Source: Vulcanisaeta distributa JCM 11213 (GTDB lineage: Archaea > Thermoproteota > Thermoprotei > Thermoproteales > Thermocladiaceae). From it: a stretch of DNA of 64,000 bases. The notes beneath the pieces are model-generated. The model did no database searches and had not been told where the DNA came from. It saw only the letters and a list, made by a program, of their open reading frames with translations. Positions 42,724-52,752 of this stretch are shown here, piece by piece (within the stretch, counting starts at the first letter, position 1; the number at the start of each line of letters is the position of its first letter). The DNA lies in NCBI GenBank assembly GCA_001316125.1, contig BBCS01000004.1, positions 77,281 to 141,280 of the forward strand, given 5' to 3'. Made by a program: the position numbers and the translations under genes.

Positions 42724-43676
42724 TACCAACACCAAGTTCCTCAGCTAGCAACTTTGCTGTGAGTTCAATAGCCTCCCTACTGCTCATGCTTGGTCTCCAG
42801 CCAACCTCCTTAACAATCCTCTCAATCGATAATAACATCCTCTTTACATCACCAGGCCAGCCCCCTACCATCCGGTGTTGCTGGTTTATAGGTTACCCTT
42901 GGGTTCATGCCGGATACCTTAATCACTATATTCACTATGTCCCTAACACTTATTGAGTCCCAGTTCCCAACGTTGTACGTGTAAGTACCACCGTTCTTCA
43001 TGGCGTATTCCCAGCTTTAATGTGGCATCTATAGTATCGGTTATGTATAGGTATGATTTTTCCTGTGTACCATCACCGAGGACCTCAAGCTCGCTTGGAT
43101 TCCTCTTTAGCTTCATTAGTAAGTCGTAGATCACGCCATGCCTAAGCCTAGGCCCAACAATATTAGCGTACCTAAGAGTTACGCAGTTAATTCCATAAAG
43201 TCTAGCGTAGGTTCCGCACATAATCTCGCCAGCCGCCTTAGCAGCGCCATAGACGCTTATTGGCTGTATTGGGTGGTCCTCAGGTGTTGGTATGGTCTTA
43301 GCATCACCGTACACGGTGCTCGACGATGCGTATACCACGGTTTTAACACCATATTTACGGGATAACTCAAGCACATTAAATGTGGCCAGTACATTCTCGT
43401 CAAAGTGAATCTTAGGTTCGGTCACTGATATCCTGACCTCGGGATTCGCCGCCAGGTGAAACACTGTATCAACGCCCTGAAACACGCCGGGATTACCTAA
43501 GCTCTTTAGGTCATCTCTAACGAACTTAACCCTATCAATTACCCCCCCCTTAAGTCTATTTAAATCCCCCCCTGAACTTAAATTATCAATGACGATTACG
43601 TCAAAACCTCTCTCCACAAGCTTCTCCGTTAGGATGAACCTATGAAGCCAGCACCGCCAGTTATCAATACTCTCAT
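42701..43676 (-). CDS. NAD-dependent nucleotide-sugar epimerase (GalE-like), frame-broken
   Basis: Extended SDR: VLITGGAGFIGS (NAD glycine motif, seen in the frame starting at ATG 43676), FHLAANPEVRISVTEP, VYASSSTVYGD and the catalytic SVYGAAKAAGE (YxxxK). Breaks at ~43640, ~43015 (KAGYAMKNGGTYTYNVGN) and at C5 42861-42865, where four C give GRGWPGDVKRMLLS. Stop at 42701. Joined ~325 aa. Likely interconverts UDP-sugars for glycosylation; exact substrate unknown. C7 runs near 43543 and 43567 add Gly residues. Confidence 0.85.
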
Positions 43677-43682
43677 CATTAA

Positions 43683-44090
43683 TCACCTCATCAATGCTAT
43701 ACTGACTAAGCCAATTATTAACCCGAGGAGGAGACCCGTATTTCCCAGGGCTATCTGTATTAAGAGCAGGACTAGCAATACTATTTTCATTAACCTACTT
43801 ATCCCACGGGCTTGACTATATAATGCATTGGTTATTAGGTATGTCATTATTAATATTAGTATTATAGATATGGTACCAATTATTCCGATATAACCCATCT
43901 GTAGGACATTATTTATCTGCGATGTGTATATTGATGGGAATGCCGACATAATAGACTCTACAAAGCTTGAGTCTGTATAATACTCAAATTGAAGGTAAAT
44001 GAGTATTCCAGCATTAATTAAGTACAATAGTATGCTTATCCCATAGAGTATGTGCCATGCCCTAATCCCCCCCTGCGCCTTACTCATCAT
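43683..44090 (-). CDS. Small polytopic membrane protein
   Basis: 135 aa, intact, with four predicted TM helices: WHILYGISILLYLINAGILI, MGYIGIIGTISIILILIM, LMKIVLLVLLLIQIAL, LLLGLIIGLVSIALM. The stop is a few bases before the epimerase start and the gene sits 15 nt after the rhomboid-like gene, so it is part of one minus-strand transcript. No recognised family. Confidence 0.65.
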   Translation of the reverse strand: MMSKAQGGIRAWHILYGISILLYLINAGILIYLQFEYYTDSSFVESIMSAFPSIYTSQINNVLQMGYIGIIGTISIILILIMTYLITNALYSQARGISRLMKIVLLVLLLIQIALGNTGLLLGLIIGLVSIALMR

Positions 44091-44105
44091 GTAAAGCCAC
44101 TACCC

Positions 44106-44858
44106 TTAGGTTATAAATATTGCAATAATGACCCCAGCAAACATGCTTATGAAGTGACCAAGCCTATTAATGCCGATGCCGTCTATCACGAGAACCGGTG
44201 GTATTGGTATTAATAGCCACAATGATTCATAAACCGTGTACAGTATTACTAGGAAGTTGAGCAAATGCACGGGTCTAACAGGCCCCTTCACAGTATTTAT
44301 CAACGAGGCCGCTAGGACCACCCCCCCCATTAATCCCATGGTCATCGCCGATAAACCGTAAGTTGTGATAATCCTGTTATACATTAGGGATAGAATTACG
44401 GTAGAAACCCCCCCAATACCAATTATACCCGTTAGAACACCTGCCAGTAAGTAATACCTTAGTCTAAGCTCTAGCACGGCGATAGCCGTCACGAAAATGA
44501 AGATGGGCAATGTACCAACTAGGTCAGTGACACTGTCCGGTAATAATGATATGAATAGGTAAATGATAACGTAGAGGAAGCCCCCCCTAATTATACTCTG
44601 TCTCATCTCAGTAAGCGCCTTATTCAAAATTAATTCTGGTTTTATTAGAAAAATTGACGCGTAACTAATCAACACTATTAGCGTTATCACAGTTATATAG
44701 GAATAACCAATACCTAAGCCCTTACGTAACCTACTCAATATGTAAATAAACAGTATGAACAGTATGAACTCAGGAAGCAACGCGTAGTAACTCGGTATTA
44801 GTACTGCGACTAACGTACTTATTGCCGCGATTATTAATACAGCTGGGTAATAAAGCAC
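44106..44858 (-). CDS. Rhomboid-like membrane protein
   Basis: 250 aa with about seven TM segments. Candidate rhomboid catalytic residues: Ser in TTYGLSAMTMGLMGG (GxSx motif) and His in GINRLGHFISMFAGVIIA (H-x3-x-G pattern in the last TM). If both are right it is an intramembrane serine protease. The loop-1 tryptophan-arginine motif is not clear, so an inactive relative is possible. Heads the minus-strand run rhomboid, small TM protein, epimerase, HemD. C7 runs at 44321, 44410 and 44581 add Gly residues within helices. Confidence 0.65.
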   Translation of the reverse strand: MLYYPAVLIIAAISTLVAVLIPSYYALLPEFILFILFIYILSRLRKGLGIGYSYITVITLIVLISYASIFLIKPELILNKALTEMRQSIIRGGFLYVIIYLFISLLPDSVTDLVGTLPIFIFVTAIAVLELRLRYYLLAGVLTGIIGIGGVSTVILSLMYNRIITTYGLSAMTMGLMGGVVLAASLINTVKGPVRPVHLLNFLVILYTVYESLWLLIPIPPVLVIDGIGINRLGHFISMFAGVIIAIFIT

Positions 44859-44945
44859 AAGCTGATGCCTTAATCCTCATGGCTATTCCTGACTCATAGT
44901 ATTAGGTTTTTAATATGCATTACATTATGTGATCAACGATATCTT

Positions 44946-45518
44946 GTGAGGATCGTTATCGTACTTCACGGATCGAGGGATCCCGATTATCTAAGTAGTG
45001 TGGAGAGCTTCGCAAAAAATGTTGGTGTTAGTTATGCATTTACTTCATACTCTAAACCATCAATAAATGATGTTACTGGCGACATATACATACCACTATT
45101 CATTGGGTATGGTAAGGACTATGAGAGGGCGGTAGCCATAACGGGCTTTGAGGCGCCACCAATGCTTGAGTGGCCGCATGTGAGGGACTTCCTTCTAAGC
45201 CTCGGTCCTGGCCTATACGTATTTCATGGGGAGAATGACCCGAGGTTCATTGATAGTGTAAGTAAATTGAGTATTCAGGGCATTGCCTTCCTCAAAATTA
45301 AACCTACGTTAGAGGGCTACTTAATTAATCATTGCCCAAGTAAGGTGATTCCTGTGGTTTTTACCCAAGGCGTGATCTATAAGGAGATTTTAACGGTGGT
45401 TAGGAAATCATGCTCTAACACCGAAGTTCTAAAACCCCTCTTTGAGCTTCAGGAGTTCATAGCGTATTTTAGGGATTTACTACCATGGCTATTACAAAAT
45501 ACCAGGCGGGTTAGATAA
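44946..45518 (+). CDS. cbiX: CbiX/SirB-like chelatase
   Basis: 190 aa, GTG start. N-terminal VIVLHGSRDPDYLSSVESFA is the CbiX metal-binding His motif; IYIPLFIGYGKDYERAV aligns with the second motif, but the second His is replaced by Asp or Tyr. Expected to insert Co2+ into sirohydrochlorin; only one of the two family His is present, so activity is uncertain. Followed 1 nt later by cbiB, a co-transcribed corrinoid gene. Larger than CbiXS (~125 aa) and shorter than CbiXL. Confidence 0.7.
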   Translation: MRIVIVLHGSRDPDYLSSVESFAKNVGVSYAFTSYSKPSINDVTGDIYIPLFIGYGKDYERAVAITGFEAPPMLEWPHVRDFLLSLGPGLYVFHGENDPRFIDSVSKLSIQGIAFLKIKPTLEGYLINHCPSKVIPVVFTQGVIYKEILTVVRKSCSNTEVLKPLFELQEFIAYFRDLLPWLLQNTRRVR

Positions 45519-45519
45519 T

Positions 45520-46500
45520 ATGAAGGCTATTTTTGAGACGGTAATGCTATATTACATCACGATTTTAATGACCTCAGTAATACTTGACTTAGTACTTGGT
45601 GAGCCTAAGGGTGTATTTGTAAAAATGCATCCCGTGGTTGTCACCGGCAGTATTGCGTTTAAATTATTTAGACCGAGCAATAAGCTTTTTGGAATATTTA
45701 TATGGTTTATTTCCGTGATTCCAATAATAATTATTTACTACTTAATACCACGTGTTTTAATGGTCATTAATACCATAATTGGGATCATTGTCTATGCCTA
45801 TTTCCTAAAATTAACGTTCTCAATAAAGCTAATGAGGGATTACACCAGGAGAATAATGAGAAGTATTGAGGTTGGGGATTTAGGTAGTGCCCGTATGCTG
45901 ACTCAGCAGATCGTTAGAAGGAATGTGTGGGAGTTAGACACGACTCACTTAATATCTGCAGTTATAGAGAGTCTCGCCGAGTCCTTTGTTGATGGTTTTT
46001 TATCACCATTGTTTTACTTCGCATTACTCGGATTACCTGGAGCCCTTCTTCAGAGGCTTTCCAACACCATGGACTCAATGGTTGGCTATAGAGGGTGGCC
46101 ATATGAGGATGTTGGCTGGTTTTCGGCTAAGGTCGATACAGCACTGAACTATATACCTGCAAGGTTATCCTCAATAATCATTCTAATGGCATCCGGATTA
46201 ATAGGATTAAACTGGAGGGGAAGTATTACGGCAGCTTTTCATTATCATCGTAGTGTGAGGAGTGTTAATTCCGGTTGGCCTATGGCATCCTTTGCGGGCG
46301 CATTGGGTGTTATGCTTGAGAAGGTTGGTGCCTATAGGATAAACGATGGCATGCCCGGTCCCGACATAACTAGGTTAAGATTAGCACTTAGGTTATTCGA
46401 TGTTTCTGTTGCCATTGCATTAGTAATTATCTCAGTTCTCCTAATCTTTAGAGTATTTTTTTATACCATTATTTATTTAGGAAGATTATCAATAGAATGA
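45520..46500 (+). CDS. cbiB: Adenosylcobinamide-phosphate synthase CbiB
   Basis: 326 aa, intact. Family motifs: ILDLVLGEPKGVFVKMHPVV (cf. DxxxGDPxxxxHPV), MRDYTRRIMRSIEVGDLGSA, the conserved ESLAESFVDGFLSPLFYFAL, RLSNTMDSMVGYRGWPYEDV and YHRSVRSVNSGWPMASFAGAL. Membrane enzyme attaching the aminopropanol arm to the corrin ring. Coupled to cbiX upstream. No frameshift and no G7 run, one of the cleanest genes in the window. Confidence 0.92.
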   Translation: MKAIFETVMLYYITILMTSVILDLVLGEPKGVFVKMHPVVVTGSIAFKLFRPSNKLFGIFIWFISVIPIIIIYYLIPRVLMVINTIIGIIVYAYFLKLTFSIKLMRDYTRRIMRSIEVGDLGSARMLTQQIVRRNVWELDTTHLISAVIESLAESFVDGFLSPLFYFALLGLPGALLQRLSNTMDSMVGYRGWPYEDVGWFSAKVDTALNYIPARLSSIIILMASGLIGLNWRGSITAAFHYHRSVRSVNSGWPMASFAGALGVMLEKVGAYRINDGMPGPDITRLRLALRLFDVSVAIALVIISVLLIFRVFFYTIIYLGRLSIE

Positions 46501-46632
46501 AATAATTAAATTATTACCCATATGTAATCAATGATCTTTATTTTTTACGGCGGATTATATGACGGGTCATATATAATATTTAGGAATAACCTTTTTATAC
46601 TAGTGCTATCAGGTATATTTTGGTAGATTACT

Positions 46633-47141
46633 ATGTCTTCCATAACCATATCAAGTGGAGAGTCAACACCAGCTGAAATTGAGAGACAGTTAACGGAGAG
46701 ACAACTCCAGGTTCTTCAATACCTGCTTAAAAAGGCTGTCCCACTTAAGGTATACACGGTATATGCTGACCAGGATGAACTCGCTAGAGAACTTGGTATG
46801 ACTAGGCAGGCACTTAGTGTGCATCTTAAGAAGCTTAAGGACTTTGGGCTGATAAGGACGGGTCGTGAGTTTGTTGATGTCACTGATAAGGCTCTCAAGG
46901 TATTAAGGATGAGTTCGAATGAGGCGATAATCCTCGTTAAGGTGCAGCTAGGTATAGGTCAATAATTTACGAGAAGGTTAAGGAGTTACCCATTGAGAAG
47001 GCTTACAGGGTATCCGGTGATTACGACTTAATACTAATAACAAGGGAGGTCAACGTTAATGACATACTACGCGTACTCAGCATGATGGAGGGTATTGAGG
47101 ATACTAAGACCTTCATATCCCTAGAAACACTCAGGGAGTGA
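46633..47141 (+). CDS. HTH transcriptional regulator with Lrp-like ligand domain, frame-broken
   Basis: N-terminal wHTH: LTERQLQVLQYLLKKAVPL, DQDELARELGMTRQALSVHL with the recognition helix TRQALSVHLKKLKDFG. After a shift at ~46945 the frame continues as ARYRSIIYEKVKELPIEKAY, then GDYDLILITREVNVNDILRV, a RAM-like alpha/beta ligand-binding fold. Joined ~168 aa. It follows the cobalamin genes by 130 bp with its own AT-rich promoter (TATATAATATT). The regulated genes are unknown. Confidence 0.72.
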
Positions 47142-47248
47142 GCACATAGTGAGAAAAAGGCATTGGTTAAATATTACGGTATTAATCTCATTATTACCGC
47201 GCTGGAAGGTTTATTAACCATATAGGGATTATGCATTCACGTAGTATC

Positions 47249-47971
47249 ATGGAGACCGTAAATCCTGAGGTAAGGATTGACGCATACATAAGGAATGTCG
47301 CAAACGCGCTTGAACAGGTGGAAAGGGAGGGCGTTAAAAATGAGGTGATCGAGATAGCAAGGGCGTATTTAAAAGATTCGATTTACTACTTATCAAGGGG
47401 GTGATCAATTTAATGCATTGGCAACAATAGCCTATGCCGAGGGCTTGCTCGACGCATTGAGATTCCTTGGAATAGCCCATTTTAATTGGAGTAGGACTGA
47501 TGACCTAATCAGGAGGGCTCAGAATAAGGTGTTTGTTGCGGGAACATTTGAGATAATCCACCCAGGGCACATAGCCTACCTAAGGCATGCTTGGACCCTT
47601 GGACGTGTAGTTGCGGTGATCGCCCGCGATTCAACAGTTAAGAGAATCAAGGTAGGGATGTGATAATACCCGAAAATCAGAGGTTAGAGGTTGTTAGTAA
47701 TATTGTCTATGTTCATAAGGCTAGGCTTGGCTATGAGGGTGATATGTTTAGGGTTGTTGAGGAGGAGAGACCTAACATAATACTGCTTGGGCCTAACCAA
47801 CCATTTAATGAGGATTCATTAAGGGAGGAACTGAAGAAGAGAGGGTTGGGTAATATTGAAGTAATTAGATTCAATGATTACGTGGACTGCCCACTCTGCA
47901 GCACAACGAAAATACTCAAGGCCATAGGTAGTAGGTTTAGTCAGGGTAATCAATCACTCAATAATTATTAA
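47249..47971 (+). CDS. ribL: DUF357-FAD synthetase fusion (RibL-like), frame-broken
   Basis: N-terminal DUF357 (YIRNVANALEQVEREGVKNE, then KDSIYYLSRGDQFNALATIA with YAEGLLDAL) and a C-terminal nucleotidyltransferase: FVAGTFEIIHPGHIAYLRHA contains the HxGH site, NIILLGPNQPFNEDSL follows, and the Cys pair CPLCSTTKIL is as in archaeal RibL. Breaks: G5 at 47397-47401 should be four (SRGDQFN), and a missing G at ~47652 (IKGRDVIIPENQR). Joined ~240 aa. Makes FAD from FMN and CTP/ATP. Start 47249; an in-frame ATG lies at 47231. Confidence 0.85.
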
Positions 47972-48015
47972 GCACCAATACTTAAGGTCTCGTCATAAGG
48001 CGCTGTGTTGTGGTT

Positions 48016-48773
48016 TTATGGTATGAGTCCTCTCGTTATTTGCGAGAATTCATACTGATTGAAGGTGAATGAGTAGCTTATGAGCGTCATGTTTATGTTC
48101 ATGAACATGCCGCCAAACTCACCTTGATACGCGGGATATAGGTATATCGTTATGTTCGTTGGTACGCCATTACTTAATATGCATAATTCCGTTATATTTA
48201 TAATCATCGGTAACTCCTGCAGCTCACCCTGGGTTGGTGTTAGTGTTAATGTTGCGGTGAAGCAGTAGGTTGTTTTTCCGTTCCAGGTACCCTTCCCTAC
48301 GTACTTACTTTCATTTAATGCAAGTATTACATACCTGGTAAGGTTTACATAGGGTGTGCAGTGGGTCGTGGTTTGTGGTCCCATGAAGTTGAATTCCACG
48401 GCATAGCAAAGTTCATCATCATACTTCCAAAGCGCCACATTAAAGCTAATGCCTGACCCAATGAAATGCCTAAATGAGAATGTGCCGTTTATCACGGTTG
48501 CGTCATTTATTGGCGTCCTGGATATGGTGATGATGCCCATCAACGGGCCCATTTGAAATGGAACACTGGGTATTCCTGGAAACTCGTTATTATTTATTAC
48601 AAGTGTGGAACTAATCACGAACTTGTAAGTCGCCGTAACATTCCTCATAAATAACTCCTTAGCATTCATGAGTGCTGACCCAGGTCCTCCATTTACTGAA
48701 ATTGCTAGGTAAGTAACTGCACCAGCTATTACAATAATTACGAGTATGGCCGTAATTAATAACGGAGTTTCAT
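48016..48773 (-). CDS. Membrane-anchored extracellular protein, paralogue of the 17215 gene
   Basis: The ectodomain frame opens at 48669 (MNAKELFMRN), but a TM segment in the same frame upstream (PLLITAILVIIVIAGAVTYL) shows that the real start is near 48773, with a small ambiguity at the ATG. ~250 aa; glycosylation sites NVT, NGT, NLT, NES, NIT, NMT. The Cys spacing and the stretch GKTTYCFTATLTLTPT ... INITELCILSNGVPTNITIY parallel the protein at 17215. Family function unknown. Confidence 0.6.
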
Positions 48774-48813
48774 CAATTCCATTTAAACATACAAATTATT
48801 AAAAGGTTTCGAC

Positions 48814-50265
48814 TTAATACCTCCTCGCAATCCTCAACCAGTAATTTGCCTGCTTATCACTGCACGCCAAGTCCCTCAAACCACTAATATCCTTACTCGC
48901 ATCCTCATCCATAGGCACGCCTAACGCGTCGGCATCGAGTAATTGCTGTATTGACATTCCGCAGTCATTATCACCGCTCCAGGGAACCTCAACAATACCA
49001 CCGTTATCAAGGTGTTTCCTGGCCTCGTCCACCGTGGTGACCTTGGTGGTCATTGTCCTGAGGAACTCCCATGCCATGCTCCTCATGTTATCGTTTATTG
49101 CATTTAGTAACTCCTTCACGGTGTCAGCAATGCCTTCACGTGGCGCAACGAGCTTCTCCATGGTATCCCTCCTGGCTAAGACAACTTGCTTATTTTCAAC
49201 GTCCTTAGGGCCAATCTCTATCCTGAGCGGCACACCCATCATCTCCCAATAATTGTACTTCCAGCCTGGCGTCCTATCAGTCCTATCATCAACCTTAACC
49301 CTAATGCCAGCGTTAGTTAGTTCCTCCGTTATTGACTTAACCTCCTTCATTATAGTTTCCTCCGTGCCCTTATACATTATTGGGACTATCACTACCTGTA
49401 TGGGTGCCACATTAGGCGGTAGCGCAAGGCCCTTATCATCCCATGCACAGCAATCATAGCCGCAATAACCCTTTCCGAGATTCCATAACTCGTGGTATGC
49501 ACGTACTCCCAATCACCACTTGGTGTTAGGTACTTAACATCAAAGACTCTTGAGAAGTTCGTGCCTAGGTAATGAACGGTGCCAATTTGCATTGTTTTTC
49601 CATCAGGCATTACCGTGTCGAAGGCTATCGTGTAGACAGCACCCGCGAACTTATCCCACTCAGTCTTTGACTTATTAAATAGGGTACGCCAAGATAATCA
49701 AATATTTTCTTATAAATCTCCACGGCCTCCTTAATCTGCCTCTCAGCATCCTCCTATTTGCATGTGCTGTGTGAGCCTCCTTAAACATCGATATCTCCCT
49801 AAGCCTAATCATGGGTCTCGTGGCCTTCGTCTCAGCCCTAAACACACTCACTATTTGGTAAACCTTGAAGGGTAGGTCCGTATGGTCCTTAATCCATAGC
49901 TTGAACATGGGCATTATCGCCGTCTCGCTGGTCGGCCTTAGCACAAGCCTCTCCTCACCAGTACCACCCTTACTTACCCAGAAGACCTCATTCTCAAACC
50001 CTCTAATGTGTTCGCTTTCCTTTGAGAAGAATTCATAGGGTATGAAAACGGGAAATAGTACCTCCTGGTGCCCCCCCGTCTCGTCATGAACGAGCCTGAC
50101 GTAGGACTCAACAAGTCTCCTAATCCTCATGCCATACGGCCTCCAGACATATGCACCCTTCACTGGGTACCTAAAGTCATAAACCTCAGTCTCCATTATA
50201 ACCCAGTTAAACCAGTCAGTGAAGTTCCTCCACTTCTCCCTAGGTCTCTTCTCCCCCCCAGGTTT
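48814..50265 (-). CDS. proS: Prolyl-tRNA synthetase (archaeal/eukaryal type), frame-broken
   Basis: Class II aaRS. Seen: [20 protein letters not shown], motif 2 ([37 protein letters not shown]), [20 protein letters not shown] and the anticodon-binding domain ([14 protein letters not shown]), ending [10 protein letters not shown], the typical archaeal C-terminal Tyr. Breaks at ~49750, ~49690 and ~49460. The clean frame starts at ATG 50196, but upstream codons [20 protein letters not shown] belong to the family N-terminus, so the true start is near 50265-50290; I cannot fix it. Joined ~485 aa. C7/G7 at 50070 adds one Gly (ETGGHQE). Confidence 0.9.
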
Positions 50266-50350
50266 GATGAGTTGTAGCTTGGCAATAAAGGTCCCTCGAT
50301 TGTGCTTAAGTAAGGCCTTAAAAGCATTGTGCCCGCAACCAGGCAGTAAC

Positions 50351-50359
50351 TATTTAAGC
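50351..50359 (+). promoter_or_regulatory. TATA box of the ferredoxin gene
   Basis: TATTTAAGC about 27 nt before the ATG at 50382. It picks this ATG over the upstream in-frame ATG at 50364 and predicts a leaderless message. Confidence 0.55.
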
Positions 50360-50381
50360 GAAATTGAGTACTGCAAAATCA

Positions 50382-50582
50382 ATGAATTTCAGATTAAGGA
50401 TTGAGGTATTAAGTAACTGTGTTGGTTGTGGGATATGCTGGACCGTATGCCCAAAGGGCGTATTAGCAGGTAGATTGAGGGGTAAGGCCTATGTGCTGAA
50501 TGAATCTTTATGCTCAGGGTGCTTCTCCTGCCAGAATAACTGTCCATACTCAGCGATCAAGGTAACACTAATTCAGTACTAA
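50382..50582 (+). CDS. 2[4Fe-4S] ferredoxin
   Basis: 66 aa from the ATG at 50382. Two Cys motifs: NCVGCGICWTVCPKG and LCSGCFSCQNNCPYSAIKV (CxxCxxCxxxCP and CxxCxxCxxxCP), giving two [4Fe-4S] clusters. It could serve many oxidoreductases of the cell as soluble electron carrier. Ends 4 nt inside the convergent gene. Confidence 0.9.
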   Translation: MNFRLRIEVLSNCVGCGICWTVCPKGVLAGRLRGKAYVLNESLCSGCFSCQNNCPYSAIKVTLIQY

Positions 50583-51290
50583 GTAATTACTGGGAGTCCT
50601 GTTGATCTAATGAAGCTTACATACCCACGGTTATTAATGAGTCGTGTAAATGCCTCTGTTAAGTCCCTACTCATGACCACGTAATCCCCCTATGTAGGTA
50701 ATTACATAATTAACAGCTTCAATTAGGTAATTAGTGCTTAATTCACCACTTGAAATAAGTACCATTAAGTCAAAGGGCGTTGGCATTAACGGGCCTAATA
50801 AAATGAGGTTGCCATATCTGGTGGCGTTCTTTATGAATTGAACGTAATCATCAACTACAACGGCGGGCTGGTCAGGCAGGATTAAAGAAACAACCCCCAC
50901 TTCCTTCTTGAAAAGCCTTAACCAATCATCATAATCAACCCTACCACCAAGCCTATACCTAATTATCAACCTGGCAATATCGACGCTTAAATCCACGGAT
51001 CTCCTAAGCCTGTCAATACTATCATAGCAGTCAATCGTTGCTGAAGGTTCCATAGCCATGACATTTCTTAAAAACTCCGGCACCCAACCCCCCCAAAGCC
51101 TAACAAATGAACTCCCAAACCCCCCCATGAGCAATTTCACGGCCTCCCTAGGATTTAGTACGGCTAACCTACAGAACTCCTGCGGTAGTGGTAACGACAG
51201 TGATTTATAACGCTTAATAATAACCGTGAGAATATTCCTTAATATAGGCATTGAGACCTCGATCCTTGGTGAGTAAATTAGCAGGCCCAT
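50579..51290 (-). CDS. Conserved hypothetical protein, frame-broken
   Basis: First part (FRNVMAMEPSATIDCYDSID, then WLRLFKKEVGVVSLILPD and YGNLILLGPLMPTPFDLMV) stops after ITYIGG unless the C5 run 50686-50690 is read as four; then it continues YIGDYVVMSRDLTEAFTRLI and ends at 50579. Joined ~236 aa. Mostly helical with a Rossmann-like strand (VVVDDYVQFIKN). Family not recognised. Gly-rich sites GGFGSSFVRLWGG derive from C7 runs at 51089 and 51122. Confidence 0.6.
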
Positions 51291-51332
51291 ATGCCAACTA
51301 ATAATGCTTTACCTGCCTATTAAAGAGGGATT

Positions 51333-51392
51333 CGTCAGATAAACCCGAGTTCCTCATCATTATAGCTCTCAGAGGCCTGTTTCCTCATCAAT
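51333..51392 (-). ncRNA. C/D box sRNA
   Basis: Minus strand: box C TTGATGA (51391-51385), 12-nt guide GGAAACAGGCCT, D' CTGA (51372-51369), 8-nt spacer, C' ATGATGA (51360-51354), 15-nt guide GGAACTCGGGTTTAT, box D CTGA (51338-51335). An AT-rich TATA-like element (AATATTAAAC) lies ~25 nt upstream. Located in the gap between two genes. Box sequences are canonical; the targets were not identified. Confidence 0.75.
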
Positions 51393-51434
51393 TGGGTTTG
51401 TTTAATATTAATGCATTAATTAAGTTATTTCTCG

Positions 51435-52168
51435 ATGAATAATTACGAAGTCCTCACCGGAATTTGTGAACGCATTAATTGCCCAAGAGGCTATGTGGGC
51501 TTAATACTGAGTGAATTATCGGACTTAGGCGTTACCGAGATTCTTAATGATGGCGCTGTTGAGTTCATGGGATTTAGGTTGTTGGGTAAAGGTCAAAATA
51601 GTTTTGTATTTAAGTGTCGTGTCGGTAATGAGTATTACGCCTGTAAGATTAGGCGTTTTGATTCATCAAGGCCGAACTTAGTGAATGAGGGTAATTATCT
51701 GAGGCTTGCGAATTCCGTGGGTGTGGGGGGGCCGAGGTTAGTTAAGTATGCAAGCAACGTATTAATTATGGAATTAATAAGCGGTGTACCCATACAGAGG
51801 TACGTAATTACGGCAAGCCTAATGGAATTAAGGATGATTCTTAAGGACTTACTTTGCAATGCCGTAGGTTAGACTCCATAGGCCTAGCCCATAATGAGTT
51901 GAGTAGGCCTGAGGATCACGTAATCGTTAGTAATGGTAGGGCGTTCATAATAGACTTCGAAAGCGCCAGCTTAAATAGTAGGGTTAGTAATGTTGCCCAA
52001 GTACTGAATGCGTTGATAATGGGTAGGGGTTTTATTCAGGATCGTGTTAAGGCGATTATGGGTGTGAATATCGATCTCAATTATTTACGCAGAGTCATTA
52101 AGAGGTATAAGGTTACGAGGAGTGATGATGACTTTACACAAATACTAAGGTTACTTGGCCTTGAGTAA
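51435..52168 (+). CDS. RIO-like serine/threonine kinase (COG2112), frame-broken
   Basis: Kinase-fold protein. ATP-loop RLLGKGQNSFVFKCRVG, catalytic Lys in YYACKIRRF, the catalytic loop IGLAHNELSRPEDHVIV and the metal loop AFIIDFESAS. Compact ~245 aa without the C-terminal lobe elaborations of eukaryotic kinases, like the archaeal COG2112 predicted kinases. A shift at ~51860 splits it before the catalytic loop (LLLQCRRLDSIGLAHNEL). Substrate unknown. Confidence 0.8.
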
Positions 52169-52672
52169 TTCCTGGGCTAGGTTCCATATTTTATCTCCAA
52201 GGTGATGAATAACCTTTATGACCTTACCCTTACTCGTACTCCTCATCTCATCAGCGGTCATGAGGGATACCCCAATGGCTATGTACCTACCCTTAAGATC
52301 CTTAATTAGTAATACATCCCCTACGCCAAAGTTACCACTTATCTCCTTAATGCCTGGTCTCATCACGTCGGCTCCATTGACTATGTGCGGTACTGCACCA
52401 TCATCAACAGTCACGGTAGGGTAACTTGGTATGTATGGTGGATTTAGGTAGAAGTATGTTAATAATGGTATTACGTACTCCCTTTGTCCTGAGTCAACCT
52501 TTACTGTTAGCTTCGCCACCAATGGCTTATCATCGATTAGGTATACTGTCGTCGTCTCATTAAGCTCATAAACCTCAACCTTCTTGGCATTCCTGAATAC
52601 TGGTCCCAATTCGCCAACTGCATTACTCAATTCCTTAATGTCCTTATTGCTAAGGAAGTATCTCTTAACCAC
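52151..52672 (-). CDS. PUA-domain RNA-binding protein
   Basis: 173 aa, intact. N-terminal pre-PUA region (RYFLSNKDIKELSNAVGELG; VYLIDDKPLVAKLTV) and a C-terminal PUA domain (TVTVDDGAVPHIVNGADVMR, then FGVGDVLLIKDLKGRYIAIG), the arrangement of MCT-1/Tma20-like archaeal proteins (COG2016). Probably binds tRNA or the ribosome. Convergent with the RIO-like kinase gene (18-nt overlap). Confidence 0.85.
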   Translation of the reverse strand: MVKRYFLSNKDIKELSNAVGELGPVFRNAKKVEVYELNETTTVYLIDDKPLVAKLTVKVDSGQREYVIPLLTYFYLNPPYIPSYPTVTVDDGAVPHIVNGADVMRPGIKEISGNFGVGDVLLIKDLKGRYIAIGVSLMTADEMRSTSKGKVIKVIHHLGDKIWNLAQELLKAK

Positions 52673-52752
52673 AGTAATTATTTACAGGGCTCATTAATAA
52701 GTATTTAGTACGTAACTCAATATTTAATAGCAGGCAATTAGCACTTATTATT

